Source: Stromatinia cepivora (Eukaryota; Ascomycota; Leotiomycetes; Helotiales; Sclerotiniaceae). Taken from it: a stretch of DNA of 64,000 bases. Positions within the stretch are counted from its first letter, which is position 1. Every line of letters starts with the position of its first letter. The notes under the pieces are model-generated. The model was given only the letters and a program-made list of their open reading frames with translations, had not been told where the DNA came from and did not search any database. The stretch spans positions 2,046,001 through 2,110,000 of the forward strand of contig RCTD01000001.1 in NCBI GenBank assembly GCA_014898415.1. Direction: 5' to 3'. Positions 38,438 to 49,299 of the stretch are shown here, in pieces. The position numbers and the translations under genes are program-made.

Positions 38438-39106
38438 TTATCAAAGATTCAAGCAAAGCTCGATTACTTCAATAAATGTTTTGAATAATCTAAAGAAAGA
38501 CCCTGTATTATCTCCTATTCGAATAATCTCTTCGTTATCTAATCATTCCTTCGCAAACAGAAGATCGATCGATTAGTTTAACAAAATACTGATCGACGAG
38601 ATGATCAATTCGAAGAATATTGGAATCGAAAAGATTCATAATTGAACAGATTAATTACAATTGATAATGTACAATAAGAACCTTCAAATATAAACACAAT
38701 ACAGATTCTTATTGAAAAGGAAGAAGTTCCGATTCCTTTCAAGTTCAATCCACCTCTTTCCCAACTAATTACACCATTATTGTAAATCTATAAATGCCTC
38801 CCCCATATATTGCCCAAAGTCCTCGATTTATACACATTCAAACCCAATAAATTCCAATTAGAATACAAGAAAAATAAACAAACTAAACTCTTTACTATTA
38901 CTTTAAAAGAATTCAATGATATAATAAACTTCCGACAAAACAAATGATATACAGAAGAGAAAGTATTGATTACTTTAACCGAATTCAAGAATACGAAAGT
39001 TCGAAAGAAACTCAATAAAGCACTAATCGAAATCGATTCAGAACCTGAAATATCATCTAAATATCGATAATATCATCGAACCTTTTCCAAACATAAATCA
39101 AATATC

Positions 39107-39690
39107 TTGCCTTCTAATCGATCTTATAATTATAAAATCATATTGGAAAACGAAAAAAAACAAACCTTACATTACAACCCGCTTTACAAGATATCCCTAA
39201 AACAATTGGAAATTATTAAAGAATATATTACAGATAACCTCAACAAAGGTTTCATTGAACCCAATCAAGCCCCTTATACTGTACCTGTCTTATTTGTCAA
39301 AAAACCCAATGGTAGTTTGAAATTCTGTATAGACTTCAAATTATTGAATTCCTTAACATGTAAGGATCGGTATCCCCTCTCTTTAATCGACGAAATACTT
39401 TCTCGGCTTTTCAATACTAAGATCTTTACCAAACTCGATATTCGTTAAGCTTTCCATTATATAAAAATAGATCTTGCTTCGGAAAAGTATACTACCTTTC
39501 GAATCTGATACGGATCATACAAATGCAAGATTATACCATTCAGATTAATAAATAATCCCGTAATTTATTAATATTATATAAATGATATTCTATTCGATTA
39601 TCTAAACGTTTTTTATATAGTATACCTCGACAATATTCTAATTTATTCCGAAAACAAAGAAAAGCACCAAACTTATATTAAACTAATTTT
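39107..39690 (+). pseudogene. Element A reverse transcriptase
   Basis: The domain begins with LHYNPLYKISLKQLEIIKEYI and continues through GFIEPNQAPYTVPVLFVKKPNGSLKFCIDFKLLN with KDRYPLSLIDEIL and FTKLDIR. It is broken by TAA at 39446-39448 and resumes with the FRIXYGSYKCKI region. The catalytic box reads YLDN at 39623-39634 instead of YLDD, so one catalytic aspartate is lost. Confidence 0.92.
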
Positions 39691-39839
39691 CAAATGATTA
39701 GAAGCTGTTGATCTACAAATAGATTTCAAGAAATGCGAATTCAACATTATATACATCAAATACTTGAATTTTATCATCTCTATTAAAAAAGTAGAAGTGG
39801 ATCCTGAAAAGATTGAAATAATTGAGAATTGAATCTTTC

Positions 39840-40440
39840 CAACAACAATGAAAGGGATTCAATCATTCCTTGGTTTTTGTAATTTTTATCGACAATTCAT
39901 TAAAGATTATAGTATAATAGCGAAACCTTTCAACGAACTCATTAAAGCAAACGTTAAATTCGTATTCGATGAAGTATATCAAAACACATTCAATATCTTG
40001 AAGAAAAAGCTTATCTCTGCTTTGTTTTTGCAATATTATAATCATTGATTCCCCTATATATTCGAAATAGATGTATTCGATAAAATAATTGCTAATGTGT
40101 TATCACAACAGTATAACGAAGATTGATTTCCTGTAACTTATTTCTTTAAAACCATGATTGTTGCTGAACTGAATTACAAAGTTCATGATAAGGAAATGCT
40201 ATCAATTATTCGATCTCTCAATTATTGGAGAGCGGAACTCGCCGGTTCACTATATAAAATCAAGGTTTATATCGATTATAAAGCCCTTGAATATTTCATA
40301 ACTATTAAGATTCTTAATATCCGACAAACTCATTAAGCAAAAGTTCTAATCAATTATAACTTCATCATTATATATCACCCTGGAAAAGATAACCCTCTCG
40401 CCGATGCTTTAACCTATTGGATTGACGAATTGGACTTTTA
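39840..40440 (+). pseudogene. Element A RNase H
   Basis: Open stretch 39848-40048 has FLGFCNFYRQFIKDYS and FEVD-equivalent IFEIDVFDKI, the connection and the start of RNase H. 40154-40336 has AELNYKVHDKEMLSIIRSL and LYKIKVYIDYKALEYF. NPLADALTY follows near 40390-40420. Stop codons separate the parts. Confidence 0.85.
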
Positions 40441-40689
40441 GAATTATATCAAGAAGAAGAATCGCTTTCAACAATTTATTAAAGATAACTAAATTGATAT
40501 TGAAATTATAAGAAAAGCTTTACAAAAGCATTACCCAAACGAAATAGTGATTATTAGCATCGATTTGAGTGAAATCGCTCCTCGATTTGATCTAATTAAT
40601 TATATTATCGAAGTAAATAAAACTATAGATAGCTTATTAATATTCAGAATGTAAGTTATTCAAAATCATAAGTATATATCACTTCAAAA

Positions 40690-41600
40690 TGATCTTTTGC
40701 TTTATAATGACTGTTTGATGATGCCTGATATCGATAACCTTCGAATTTACCTGATTTGTAAAACCTATAATTCCGTTTCCATTGTTTATCCTGATATGAA
40801 CAAAACTTACCTTTTATTATTTCAACAATACTATTGGTCCAGAATACATGATACTATAATCAGATATATATGCAATTGTCATATCTACAAATGCAGTTCT
40901 ATTTCATATAATCATATTCCCGGTTTATTATATTCATTTCCGATTTTTAATCGAGCATGGTAATATATCATTATAGATTACTACAGCTTTAATAAGGATA
41001 AATACGAATATAACAACGTTTTAGTTATTATTAATCGATTAACGAAACAAGCTATTTCTATATTTTATCACAAATCAATCGATACTCGAACTCAAGTATA
41101 ATTATATCTTTATCATGTATATCGATATTATAATCCTTTTGATATTATAATATCAGATTACGGCCCCCAATTCATATTATAGTTCTAAAAGGAATTCAGC
41201 CAAATCCTAGGAATTGATCTCAAACTATCTATTGCTCATCATCTTCAAACCAATAGTTAAACTGAGATCTATAATCAGTACCTTTAATAGCGGTTAAAGC
41301 TATTTGTTAATTATTATCAAAACGATTAATCAGAATTCCTATTTATAATGGATTACACGCAATTTACTCTTCTATACGACTCCTTAGGAGGACTCACACC
41401 CTATGAAACCCTATATAGGCATGCACCGAAACGTACATGGGAATGGAAGGAAGACGTTAATAAGCTAATAGACGATATGAATATATGTGATACTTGTATA
41501 TATGTAGAATGCAATAGATTAGCTTTTGTGCGAACGAAAGAAGGTCTATTGTATACCCAAGTCAAGATATCGAAATCCATAAATGCTTATTGATATAAGG
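40690..41600 (+). pseudogene. Element A integrase
   Basis: 40697-40963 has the zinc arm with HPD-like YPDMNKTYLLLFQQYYW and CHIYKCSS. The catalytic core continues through IDYYSFNKDKYEYNNVL and an ISDYGPQF-like stretch near 41155-41175. 41348-41593 has MDYTQFTLLYDSLGGLTPYETLYRHAPKRTWEW, the family's core end. Interrupted by stops. Confidence 0.85.
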
Positions 41601-41749
41601 TTGATTTCGATATCGGAGATTATGTATAGCTCAATATGAAAAGTTATTCTATTTAGAGATCATCTAAAAAACTGGACTTCCCAATTCAAGGAAGATTTAA
41701 GATCATTGATCGATTTGGGAGCTTTTTTAAACTCGAATTCCTGATTACA

Positions 41750-42157
41750 ATGAAAATTCATCTTGTTTTCCCTCCAGATCGATTATGCAAGGTATATGAT
41801 GATCTTCTTCTTAATCAGATATTCGAATCATTTTCGCCTATTAATATAATTGGTGATTCGGAATGGGAAGTGGAGAAGATTTTAGTAATAAAGAAAGTAC
41901 AAAAAACCTTATTATATAGAATCTTGTGGTTTAATAACGATATTGATCTTATTTGGTATTTTATTTTCGATTTTAAAATATCATTGTATTTTTTGCGCGA
42001 TTTTCATTTGGCCAATCCAACGTTGCTTGGTCTTCTTAATCGATTAATCGATTGGATAAGGTTCTATAAAAGCGGAGAGGATAATTATAATTATATGGAT
42101 GACGATTCATTTATGAAATTAAGGGAAAGAAAAGTGTTCTTTAATATAGCAGATTAG
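41750..42157 (+). pseudogene. Element A chromodomain-containing C-terminus
   Basis: A 135-codon open stretch: INIIGDSEWEVEKILVIKK followed by LLYRILWFNNDIDLIWY and then LRDFHLANPTLLGLL. The EWEVEKIL and Y-WF spacing is that of an integrase chromodomain, a module that guides chromoviruses to histone-marked heterochromatin. The tail is rich in Asp and Tyr. Confidence 0.85.
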
Positions 42158-42654
42158 ATGTTATGATTTTATAATGGTGTATATGTATATAATTATAAAA
42201 GGATCAAAAACCCATACAAATTCAAGGGAATTTGATTGTATATGTATATAGTCCGAACTCTATATAATAGACGAATTGTCATTACCAAGACAATATGAAG
42301 GCAATATATTTCAAAAGCTTATGTTTATGATTATTTCAAAAATTATGCAAAGGGAAGCTTAAATATGGTAAGAACGAAATATAATGTCATCCCTATCGAT
42401 TTCGTTCAATTTGGTTGATTTGGTCAATTTGATCGATTAACTTGGTCGATTTCGGAATTGATCATATCAACCATTTATCATTATTATACTATAATTCAAC
42501 CTCCTTCCCTTTTCTATTGAAACTTTTTCCTTTCAGAGGTTCCCCAAATCAAGGAGAATACGAATCAATATTAATTTAACCAATTGATGAACGATTTGGT
42601 CGATTTGGTCAATTCATTTGTTATTTTGGTCAATTTGATCGATTAATTTGGTCA

Positions 42655-42685
42655 ATTTGGTCAATTTCCAGTAAATTGACCAAAT
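42655..42685. repeat. Element A 3'-end hairpin
   Basis: ATTTGGTCAATTT and AAATTGACCAAAT surround a 5-nt loop. The arms lie in a longer region of imperfect GATTTGGTCAA-type repeats from 42400 to 42700. Confidence 0.85.
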
Positions 42686-42812
42686 CAACCAAAATGATTA
42701 ATCTAATTGATTTAAAGCTTATGAACCTTCACAAAACCTGGTTTCCGATGAAATAGCAATGGAACAGAGGAGTGAAATGCTCGAGGGCGAGTTTTTCCGA
42801 AGGGGGGGGTAG

Positions 42813-43094
42813 TGTTACGAATCGTGAATCACAGGAGGCTAACCATATGATACCTCTTATCTCCCATATCCATTGATAAACTGATCGTCTATATATATGC
42901 GTTACGATTCATACGATTTAGTATAGTAAAATGGTGATCCTAATAATACATGTGCACAACCCTGCAGTTTACAAATGGGTATTTGTGTATATATATCTAG
43001 TCGTTCTTTACGAGCTATAGTTCTTCAGTTGTAGATTCTAAAGAACATAATTGACCCTGTTTATTCAGCTCTACTACGGCTCTTGTGCGTCACA
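42813..43094 (+). repeat. Element A 3' LTR
   Basis: 282 bp, TGTTACGAATCGTG...GTGCGTCACA, followed by the second TAATT duplication at 43095-43099. Confidence 0.95.
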
Positions 43095-43300
43095 TAATTC
43101 AATTCAGTAATAATTATAATCTTGGAGAAATAAATTATGAGAAATCAATTTTTGTTATACTATTATGATAACATATTAATAATTACTCTATCAGATATAT
43201 CTATTTCGAATATACAAAGGAATCGATGATTATAGTATTGTAAGAGCAAAACAAAGATAAGCTTTTTCTTCAAAATATTGAATACATTTTAGTATACTTT
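43095..43300 (-). pseudogene. Element B RNase H, right fragment
   Basis: After the TAATT copy the minus strand resumes B exactly where it was cut at 36050, giving the decayed RNase H start. Confidence 0.85.
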
Positions 43301-43599
43301 GTTGAATACAAATTTAATGTTTGCTTTAATGAATTCGTTGAGAAATTTCGCTATTATATTATAGTCTTTAATAAACCATCAATAAAAATTGCAAAAACCA
43401 AGGAATGATTAGATCCCTTTCATTATTATCAGAAAAATCTAATTCTCAATTATTTCAATCTTTTCAAGGTCCATTTCTACTTTTTTAGTAGAAATAATAA
43501 AGCTCAAATACTTGGTACATATAATATTAAATTTACATTTCTTGAGATCCATTTATAGATCAATAGCTTCTAATTATTCGAAAATTAGTTTAATATAAG

Positions 43600-44023
43600 T
43601 TTGGTATTCTTCTTCGTTTTCGAAATAGATTAAAATATTGTTGAGGTATATTATATAGAAGATATCTAAATAATTGAATAGAATATTATTTATATAATAC
43701 TAATAAATTATAGGACCATTTGTTAATCCGAATAGTACGATCTTGTATTTATATAATCTGTATCGGATTCGAAAGATAGTATACTCTTCCAAAACAGGAT
43801 CTATTTTTATACAATAAAAAGCTTGATGAATATCGAATTTGGTAAAGACCTTAATATCAGAAAGCCAAAAAAGCGTTTCATCGATTAAAGGAAAAGGATA
43901 CCGATTCTTATACATCAAAGAATTCAATAATCTGAAATTTATACAGAATCTCAAACTACCATTAGGTTTTTTAACGAATAAAATGAGTACAGTATAAAAG
44001 ACTTGATTGGGTTCAATGAAATC
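43600..44023 (-). pseudogene. Element B reverse transcriptase, left fragment
   Basis: The minus strand reads DFIEPNQVFYTVLILFVKK, FCINFRLLNSL, KNRYPFPLIDETL, FTKFDIHQAF and FRIRYRLYKYKIVLFGLTN. The catalytic box near 43637-43648 is YLNN instead of YLDD. The frame runs into the C LTR at 44024, so the first residues of the open frame ending at 44083 are LTR-derived. Confidence 0.9.
44019..44023. repeat. Target-site duplication of C, left copy
   Basis: AAATC directly precedes the C LTR and recurs at 60210-60214. Confidence 0.92.
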
Positions 44024-44305
44024 TGTCACGAATCGTGAACCACAGGAGGCTAACCACGTGATACCTCTTATCTCCCATATCAATTTATGAGCTGATCATC
44101 TATATATATGCATTACGAATTATACGATTTAGTATAGTAAAATGGTAATCTTAATAATGTATACATATAACCCTGCAGCCTATAAATGGGTATTTGTATA
44201 TATATATCTAGTCGCTCTTTACAAATTATAGTTTTTCAATTATAAATTCTAAAGAATATAATTGATCTTGTTTATTCAATTCTATTACAGCTTTTATACA
44301 TTATA
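44024..44305 (+). repeat. Element C 5' LTR
   Basis: 282 bp, TGTCACGAATCGTG...ACATTATA, aligned without gaps with the A LTRs. Confidence 0.94.
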
Positions 44306-44341
44306 TTATCTACAATTTATTTACAAACATCCAGCTATCTA

Positions 44342-44346
44342 ATGGC
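44342..44346. repeat. Target-site duplication of D, left copy
   Basis: ATGGC directly precedes element D and is repeated at 46022-46026 after it. In A the uninterrupted site reads ATAGCC (about 36367). Confidence 0.9.
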
Positions 44347-44496
44347 TGTGACGAACCCAACGAGCGTTTAGAGATCAACCTTAGAATTAAAAGCTACAGA
44401 GTTAAAGAGAGTGTGCTATAAAGCTATATATATGATCGGCTCGGAGCTTAGTATTGTACTAGTTCGATCGGATGCGATTATGTGTATCTCATAATA
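44347..44496 (-). repeat. Element D 3' LTR
   Basis: 150 bp, starts TGTGACGAACCC on the plus strand. It matches 45872-46021 over its full length with C/T and G/A differences. Confidence 0.92.
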
Positions 44497-45705
44497 TTAC
44501 CCCCCTTTTTTGAAGAGTTCGCTTTGAATTCACTTTAAATGAATGATTTAAGTACAAAATGATTATTAATCTTTTTTTGATAAAAATTCCTGATGTGTGG
44601 ATTGTATTATAGTCAACGAATATGTATTCATTATATTATTTGCTTCTTCCAAGTGATCTTCAAAATATTGGTTATTGATTATCTCTCCTAGATCTTTATT
44701 ATCATTGTTTTCGGGCTCAATAATCAATATAATAGCCGGAACAGGTTCTTATCGATTTCGGATTCCTTGATGTAGGTCTAATGGATAGGCTTGTATTTAA
44801 TAAGAGTTACTTTTATATTGTATGTATTTATTTTGTTTGTATAAGAGAGTTCTTTCAGAAAGGGAAAACTTGGGTGTTTATATATAAAATAGAATCAGAG
44901 TACGATTGGATTTGTTCGATTGGGTATTAAAAAGGTTAAGGGTATTAATGATATTAAGGTTGCTAATGTTCATTGGATTGTGGTTTCGAGAGTGGGATGG
45001 ATTCTATAATATATATAGGGTTTTAGGTTTATTAGAATGGGATGATACAGGGAATCTATTTGTTGTATGAGTAGTTAATTATTGTATAACCTGAATAAAA
45101 TCGGGATAGAAATGGAGAAAAGAAAGCTATTGAGAAAGACGATTTCTAAGAGTAATATTGAATTCATTGTGAAAGGTTGAGATTTTATTCGAATCGGATC
45201 AATTCTGATTTTTGGCTTTGTAAAGAGTTTTTTCGAATTTTGTAATATAGGTATATAGAGAATCGATTCCTTGTTTGAAAGTGAATAGTTTATTTTCGGT
45301 TTTTTGAATTTTATTTGGATTGTTGTAAATATATATGAGTTGATTCAGGATCGTTATATGATTTAAAGGAATGTTTTGATTAAGAGAAGAAAGCTGAAAT
45401 AGTATTATAGTTTGTATATAAGATTCGAGATTGAGATAAATATAATAAAATTGAGTTGTAGAGTTGCCGATCGTAGTGCTGTTTATTTGTAGTTTCGTTC
45501 GAATCAAAGGAAGCCAGGTATCGAACTTTTGAGAGTTATTATTGAACTTTTCAGGATCAGGGAGAAAGGGTTTCGGATGAGAAGGAGTATGAGCAATAGG
45601 AGTGTATTCGAGAATCAGGGAGCGTAGAAATGAGATTTCATTTTGCTGATGAGTCACTTCGTTACGAAGTTTTGCAATTGCGAGGTTTATCGAATCATAA
45701 TTTAT
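44497..45705 (-). pseudogene. Gag of element D with decayed zinc knuckle
   Basis: The frame starts at an ATA (45703-45705) that stands where ATG is expected and continues through LAIAKLRNEVTHQQNE. Capsid follows: LPDPEKFNNNSQKFDTWLPL, FYYIYLNLE, IYNNPNKIQKTENKL and LYTYITKFEKTLY. A TGA at 45199-45201 stands where relatives have Trp, after which KISTFHNEFN and LRNRLSQ continue in the same frame. Further TAG and TAA codons stand at likely Gln or Trp sites. About 44780-44830 is a CX2CX4HX4C zinc knuckle in which the Cys, Cys, His, Cys are now all Tyr (KYIQYKSNSY...IQAYPL). The last part, EPENNDNKDLGEIINNQYFE, is acidic. The family's Gag ends near KKGG, within the polypurine tract. About 400 codons in total. 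Confidence 0.85.
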
Positions 45706-45871
45706 AATTTAGAAATTAAGGGTAAGAAAAAAAACAATATTTTCGAATAATATCAAGAAGATCTATGTGCAAGTGAGTGAGTATAAATATATACTTAGAT
45801 AGGAGTAAACGGAGTGTGTATAAGTATATGTAGATGTTATTCTATTTCTTATTTGGAAGAGCTTTTAATAA

Positions 45872-46021
45872 TGTGATGAATCTAATGAGCGTTTAAAGAT
45901 CAATCTTAGAATTAAAAGTTATAGAGTTAAAGAGAGTGTGCTACGAAGTTATATATATGATCGGCTCGGAGCTTAGTATTGTACTAGCCCGATCGGACGC
46001 GATCACGTGTATCTCGTGATA
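45872..46021 (-). repeat. Element D 5' LTR
   Basis: 150 bp, starts TGTGATGAATCT on the plus strand and ends CGTGATA, followed by ATGGC. Confidence 0.92.
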
Positions 46022-46026
46022 ATGGC

Positions 46027-46450
46027 CTTCCAAATAATACCTCACTTTAATAATACCTTCTTAAATAAACTTTTATAATGTTATACCCAAAGGAAGAAGA
46101 TTTATTTTGATTTAATTAATAAAGATATAAATACCTTTAGAAGTATATCATCATTTTTATAATACAACAAACTTTTTCTCCTGTATATTCCGAATCTTCG
46201 AAAATATATTCTGAAGAATCTTTTCCTTCTCCTCAATTATTTCAACAATCCTTCGAAGAAAATATAAATATAGAATTGGATAATGTTATTATTAGAAGAA
46301 AGAAGATTAGTAAAAAGAAGATTCCAGTACATAAAGCCGATACTTTCAGTGATTTAATTGTTTCTTCTGAATCATTATTATAATTACAAGATCTTTATAT
46401 AATGATTATAAATTTAAAAGAGGAGAATCGATAATTGAAAGTTATGGTGA
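46027..46450 (+). pseudogene. Element C leader and gag start
   Basis: Corresponds to 36371-36790 of element A: the CAAATAATACCTCACTTTAATAATACC leader, followed by the first gag codons, which stop at the E insertion. Without E it continues at 53913. Confidence 0.8.
46446..46450. repeat. Target-site duplication of E, left copy
   Basis: GGTGA directly precedes element E and is repeated at 53908-53912. Confidence 0.92.
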
Positions 46451-46742
46451 TGTCAGAGTCACCAATGGCAAAGAATCAATTAGTCCTAAAACAGCTATAA
46501 AACTTTTCATTATCCTTTTCTAATTAAAAGAACCTCTTTTCTTTTAAATTCAATAAAAAACAATATCGGGATGATAATAAACCGCCGATTATATATTAGA
46601 GTTTAATGAATATAGAGATTTTACAGAGTTTTCTAATCAATCGATAGCAAACCATCGATTGTACATTGGCCTTTAACAATGAAGCTGTTTTCTTGTGAAG
46701 ATTTCTAATTTTATTAGTAATATCCTTTCAACAATCGTAACA
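46451..46742 (-). repeat. Element E 3' LTR
   Basis: 292 bp, TGTCAGAGTCACC...CAATCGTAACA on the plus strand; same length as and collinear with 53616-53907. Confidence 0.94.
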
Positions 46743-47037
46743 GAACCTTCCCTTTAGGGCTTCGCTCCTGAGAAATCGATGAATTGCTGGTCTGTTTGTA
46801 ATTGTAGGGAACCATTGATCGATAAGATAATTGTAATATAGAATGGTTTTCATATTACAAATAAAAAGATAAACAATAATAATAATAATAACAAAAATAT
46901 ATATAGCTTACTTTTTGAAGATTATATAAATCCATCGGAATTTCATCTTCGAAATTTTATACTTCGGTATTACAATTGCAATACTATATCTTAAAACTTT
47001 TGTTACTCTCTCTATTATATCTCAGCCTTTTCCCGAA

Positions 47038-47900
47038 TTGGTAGTGTGCTCGATTCGCATGCTTTTGCAATTTATATATTCAATATACTTTCGCTACACT
47101 AAACATATCGTTTATTACAATAATACAAAATCTTTGTTTGAAGGAAAAGTAATAAATAAGGAATACTTTTTTCCAAAAGGATTCAATTTAGTGTATACAG
47201 AATATACCCGAAAGAAGAAACTCTATATAACGCCATTAGAAAACATTAATCCTGCAATAAATCGTTTGTTATAACTTTATTGCAAATAGCAGATGGCTGA
47301 AATGGACTTGTCGGAAGAGGTTATATTATTGGGGAAATTGAAGGGTCGGTAAATTAAATTTATACAAAAGGTAGAGACCTTTTTTCGTAAATAAAAGAAA
47401 TATGGTTTAATATAGCCACTCTATGATACAAAGGAAGCTGTATTGGTACTAAATATGCAGGTAGAGAAGTTGATGAAATTGACGGAAATGTATATGGATT
47501 TGTAGCGATATTCTATTAATACATTGGGTATAATTCATCGTATTTTTTGCTAACAATCGAATAGTTATATCAACAGTCGATGGATAAGTTAGCGAATGAT
47601 AATAAATTGGAGGATATTATCAATGAAAAGAATAAGGAAGAGATTTCCGAGGTTCCTCCGATTCAATTATCGAAATCTGTTTATATTCCTTTAACGAAAT
47701 CGATATATCGAAAGACAGCCAAAAACAAGGCCAAAAGTACTAAAAGTATTAATGGGGCGGTAACGAAGAAATCATAAATTGTTGTATCTCGAATAGCTAA
47801 AGCGAAATCTGTTGGGAAAGTTCCCCAATTGGTTTTTGTTAAAAAAAAAGTATCGAAATCAACTGAACTTTTTAATAATGATGATAAAGATTTATAATAA
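47038..47900 (+). pseudogene. Antisense reading frame in the 3' region of element E
   Basis: The plus strand, antisense to E, keeps one frame from 47038 to about 47533. It is interrupted only by TAA and TAG, which fits loss of Gln codons by C-to-T change. It includes FRYTKHIVYYNN, EYTRKKKLYITPLENI, MAEMDLSEEVILLGKLKGR and EAVLVLNMQVEKLMKLTEMY. A second frame from 47580 to about 47900 is Lys-rich (LANDNKLEDIINEKNKEEI, then KAKSVGKVPQLVFVKKK). A frameshift or an intron must lie between (a TGCTAAC branch-like motif at about 47550). I recognise no family. By position it is an extra antisense gene between pol and the 3' LTR. Confidence 0.5.
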
Positions 47901-48649
47901 TTTAGTATTAAATTATCAAATCTCAAAAGATTTAAAAAGGAAAAGATTCCAATGGTTAATATATTGCTTTTATTTACAACAAGTTCTAATAAACTAAATC
48001 CAGTTTTTAAAACCAGTGTAACATTGTTAATTATTTATTAAGAATTATTAATAGCCCTAATGAAATTAATAATATTTATAGTAGAGAAATCAATAGTTCA
48101 AGTTAAGGGTTTCAACTTTTTGAAGAATTCCAATGGTAATAATATGAATATTATTCTAAATAAGTATAATTAATTGATGAAAAAGCTTTTAAATCGATAT
48201 AACAAATATAATGATTTGAATTTAATTGATCGATAACTAAATGTTGATAGATCTTTCAGATCTTGATTACAAAGCATAATTAAATCTTTTTCTATATTTA
48301 TTTTTACAATAATTCTACAAATTTCCTATTGGGATTTTATTACCGAAAAATATATTCAACAAATATTCTATCAATCAATAGAATTGGATATTGATGAGGA
48401 TTTGGATAATATAAATAAAAATAGATTATTAAAAGTGAAGGTAAGAAAGTAAAAAAAGTATAAACATTTAATGGCGAAGTGAAAGTGATATATTTGTAAT
48501 GATTTATTAGGGTAGATTGATTGTATAAAGATTTTTAAATATAGATATCCTAATTTTCTAATACAAATACAAATCCCCTTTATCTTTGTAATATACTTTG
48601 ATAATATCATTTCTTTATTTTTCGCTATTGTTGTAATAACGATATATTT

Positions 48650-48860
48650 TCTTTTTTATAATTCTCCAAATGCTTTTTGATATATATTAAGTTTCATAAA
48701 ACTTCCCATATATCTTCCGCTGATTGATAACCTTTCCATTATATTAGATATTGCATTCCTTATCCTTTCCTCCTATAAACTAATATTTTTTCGACTTCAT
48801 ATTCCATATATCCTTCAATTTCTTTAGGAAGCGGGGGATCGACGGTACCTTTGTATTTAA
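48650..48860 (-). pseudogene. Element E chromodomain
   Basis: The minus strand reads PPLPKEIEGYMEYEVEKIL, YRRKG, then MQYLI followed by a stop at the expected Lys/Arg position and WKGYQSAEDIWE. EYEVEKIL and WKGY...WE are the classic chromodomain core, including two of the aromatic cage positions. Confidence 0.9.
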
Positions 48861-49299
48861 ATTATAATTCGAATAGCAAAATATAAAAGATATTATGTAT
48901 TTTGTATAATACTGGAAATACTAGTTTGTATATTTATCCATTACTTTTGATATTAATGATAATAAAAAGGTTTATAAAACGATTGGAAAATTTCTTTTTG
49001 GATTATAACTATTTGATATTTTTGATATTAAATATAATTTTATTATCGATATGAAATCATTGGGGTAAATTTTTCTTATTATTCTTCGATCTTTTCTTTG
49101 TTAAGTTATTCTAAATTTCTATTAGCTTTGCCCTTTCCTAATTTAACGATTCGATATATTCTTATATAATAAGCATCTTCCCTTTGGTATCGGCGTTTTC
49201 ACTGATATAACTAAATATAAGTAGGTATCTATATATTGCTTTAAAGGGTATTTCACTAATTGCATTATACTATATTATATTGTATATGAATTCTGTTAG

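Larger units (their letters stand above)
36051..43094 (+). mobile_element. Element A: Ty3/gypsy chromovirus, uninterrupted copy
   Basis: A 7,044-bp plus-strand element with 282-bp LTRs at both ends and TAATT duplications. Internal order is gag, protease, reverse transcriptase, RNase H, integrase, chromodomain, with a G-rich polypurine tract (GAAGGGGGGGGTAG, 42799-42812) before the 3' LTR. It is the only member of its family here without a nested insert, and so the reference copy. Stop codons at former Gln, Trp and Arg codons show that it is dead. It lies inside the RNase H region of element B in the opposite direction. Confidence 0.96.
44347..46021 (-). mobile_element. Element D: small Gag-only LTR retrotransposon
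   Basis: A 1,675-bp element with two 150-bp direct LTRs (44347-44496 and 45872-46021) and ATGGC duplications. The orientation is minus: the polypurine tract (reverse complement of the C6T7 run at 44500-44512) abuts the left LTR, and the single coding region reads minus. Only a Gag is encoded; nothing resembling protease, reverse transcriptase or integrase fits in the 1.4-kb interior. It must have moved with enzymes supplied by another element. Inserted in the leader of C. Confidence 0.9.

Noticed and set aside
44024..44083. Start of the 127-codon frame 44083-43700 as a true reverse transcriptase N-terminus
   Set aside because: The first codons are translated LTR of element C; the real continuation is at 60215 onward.
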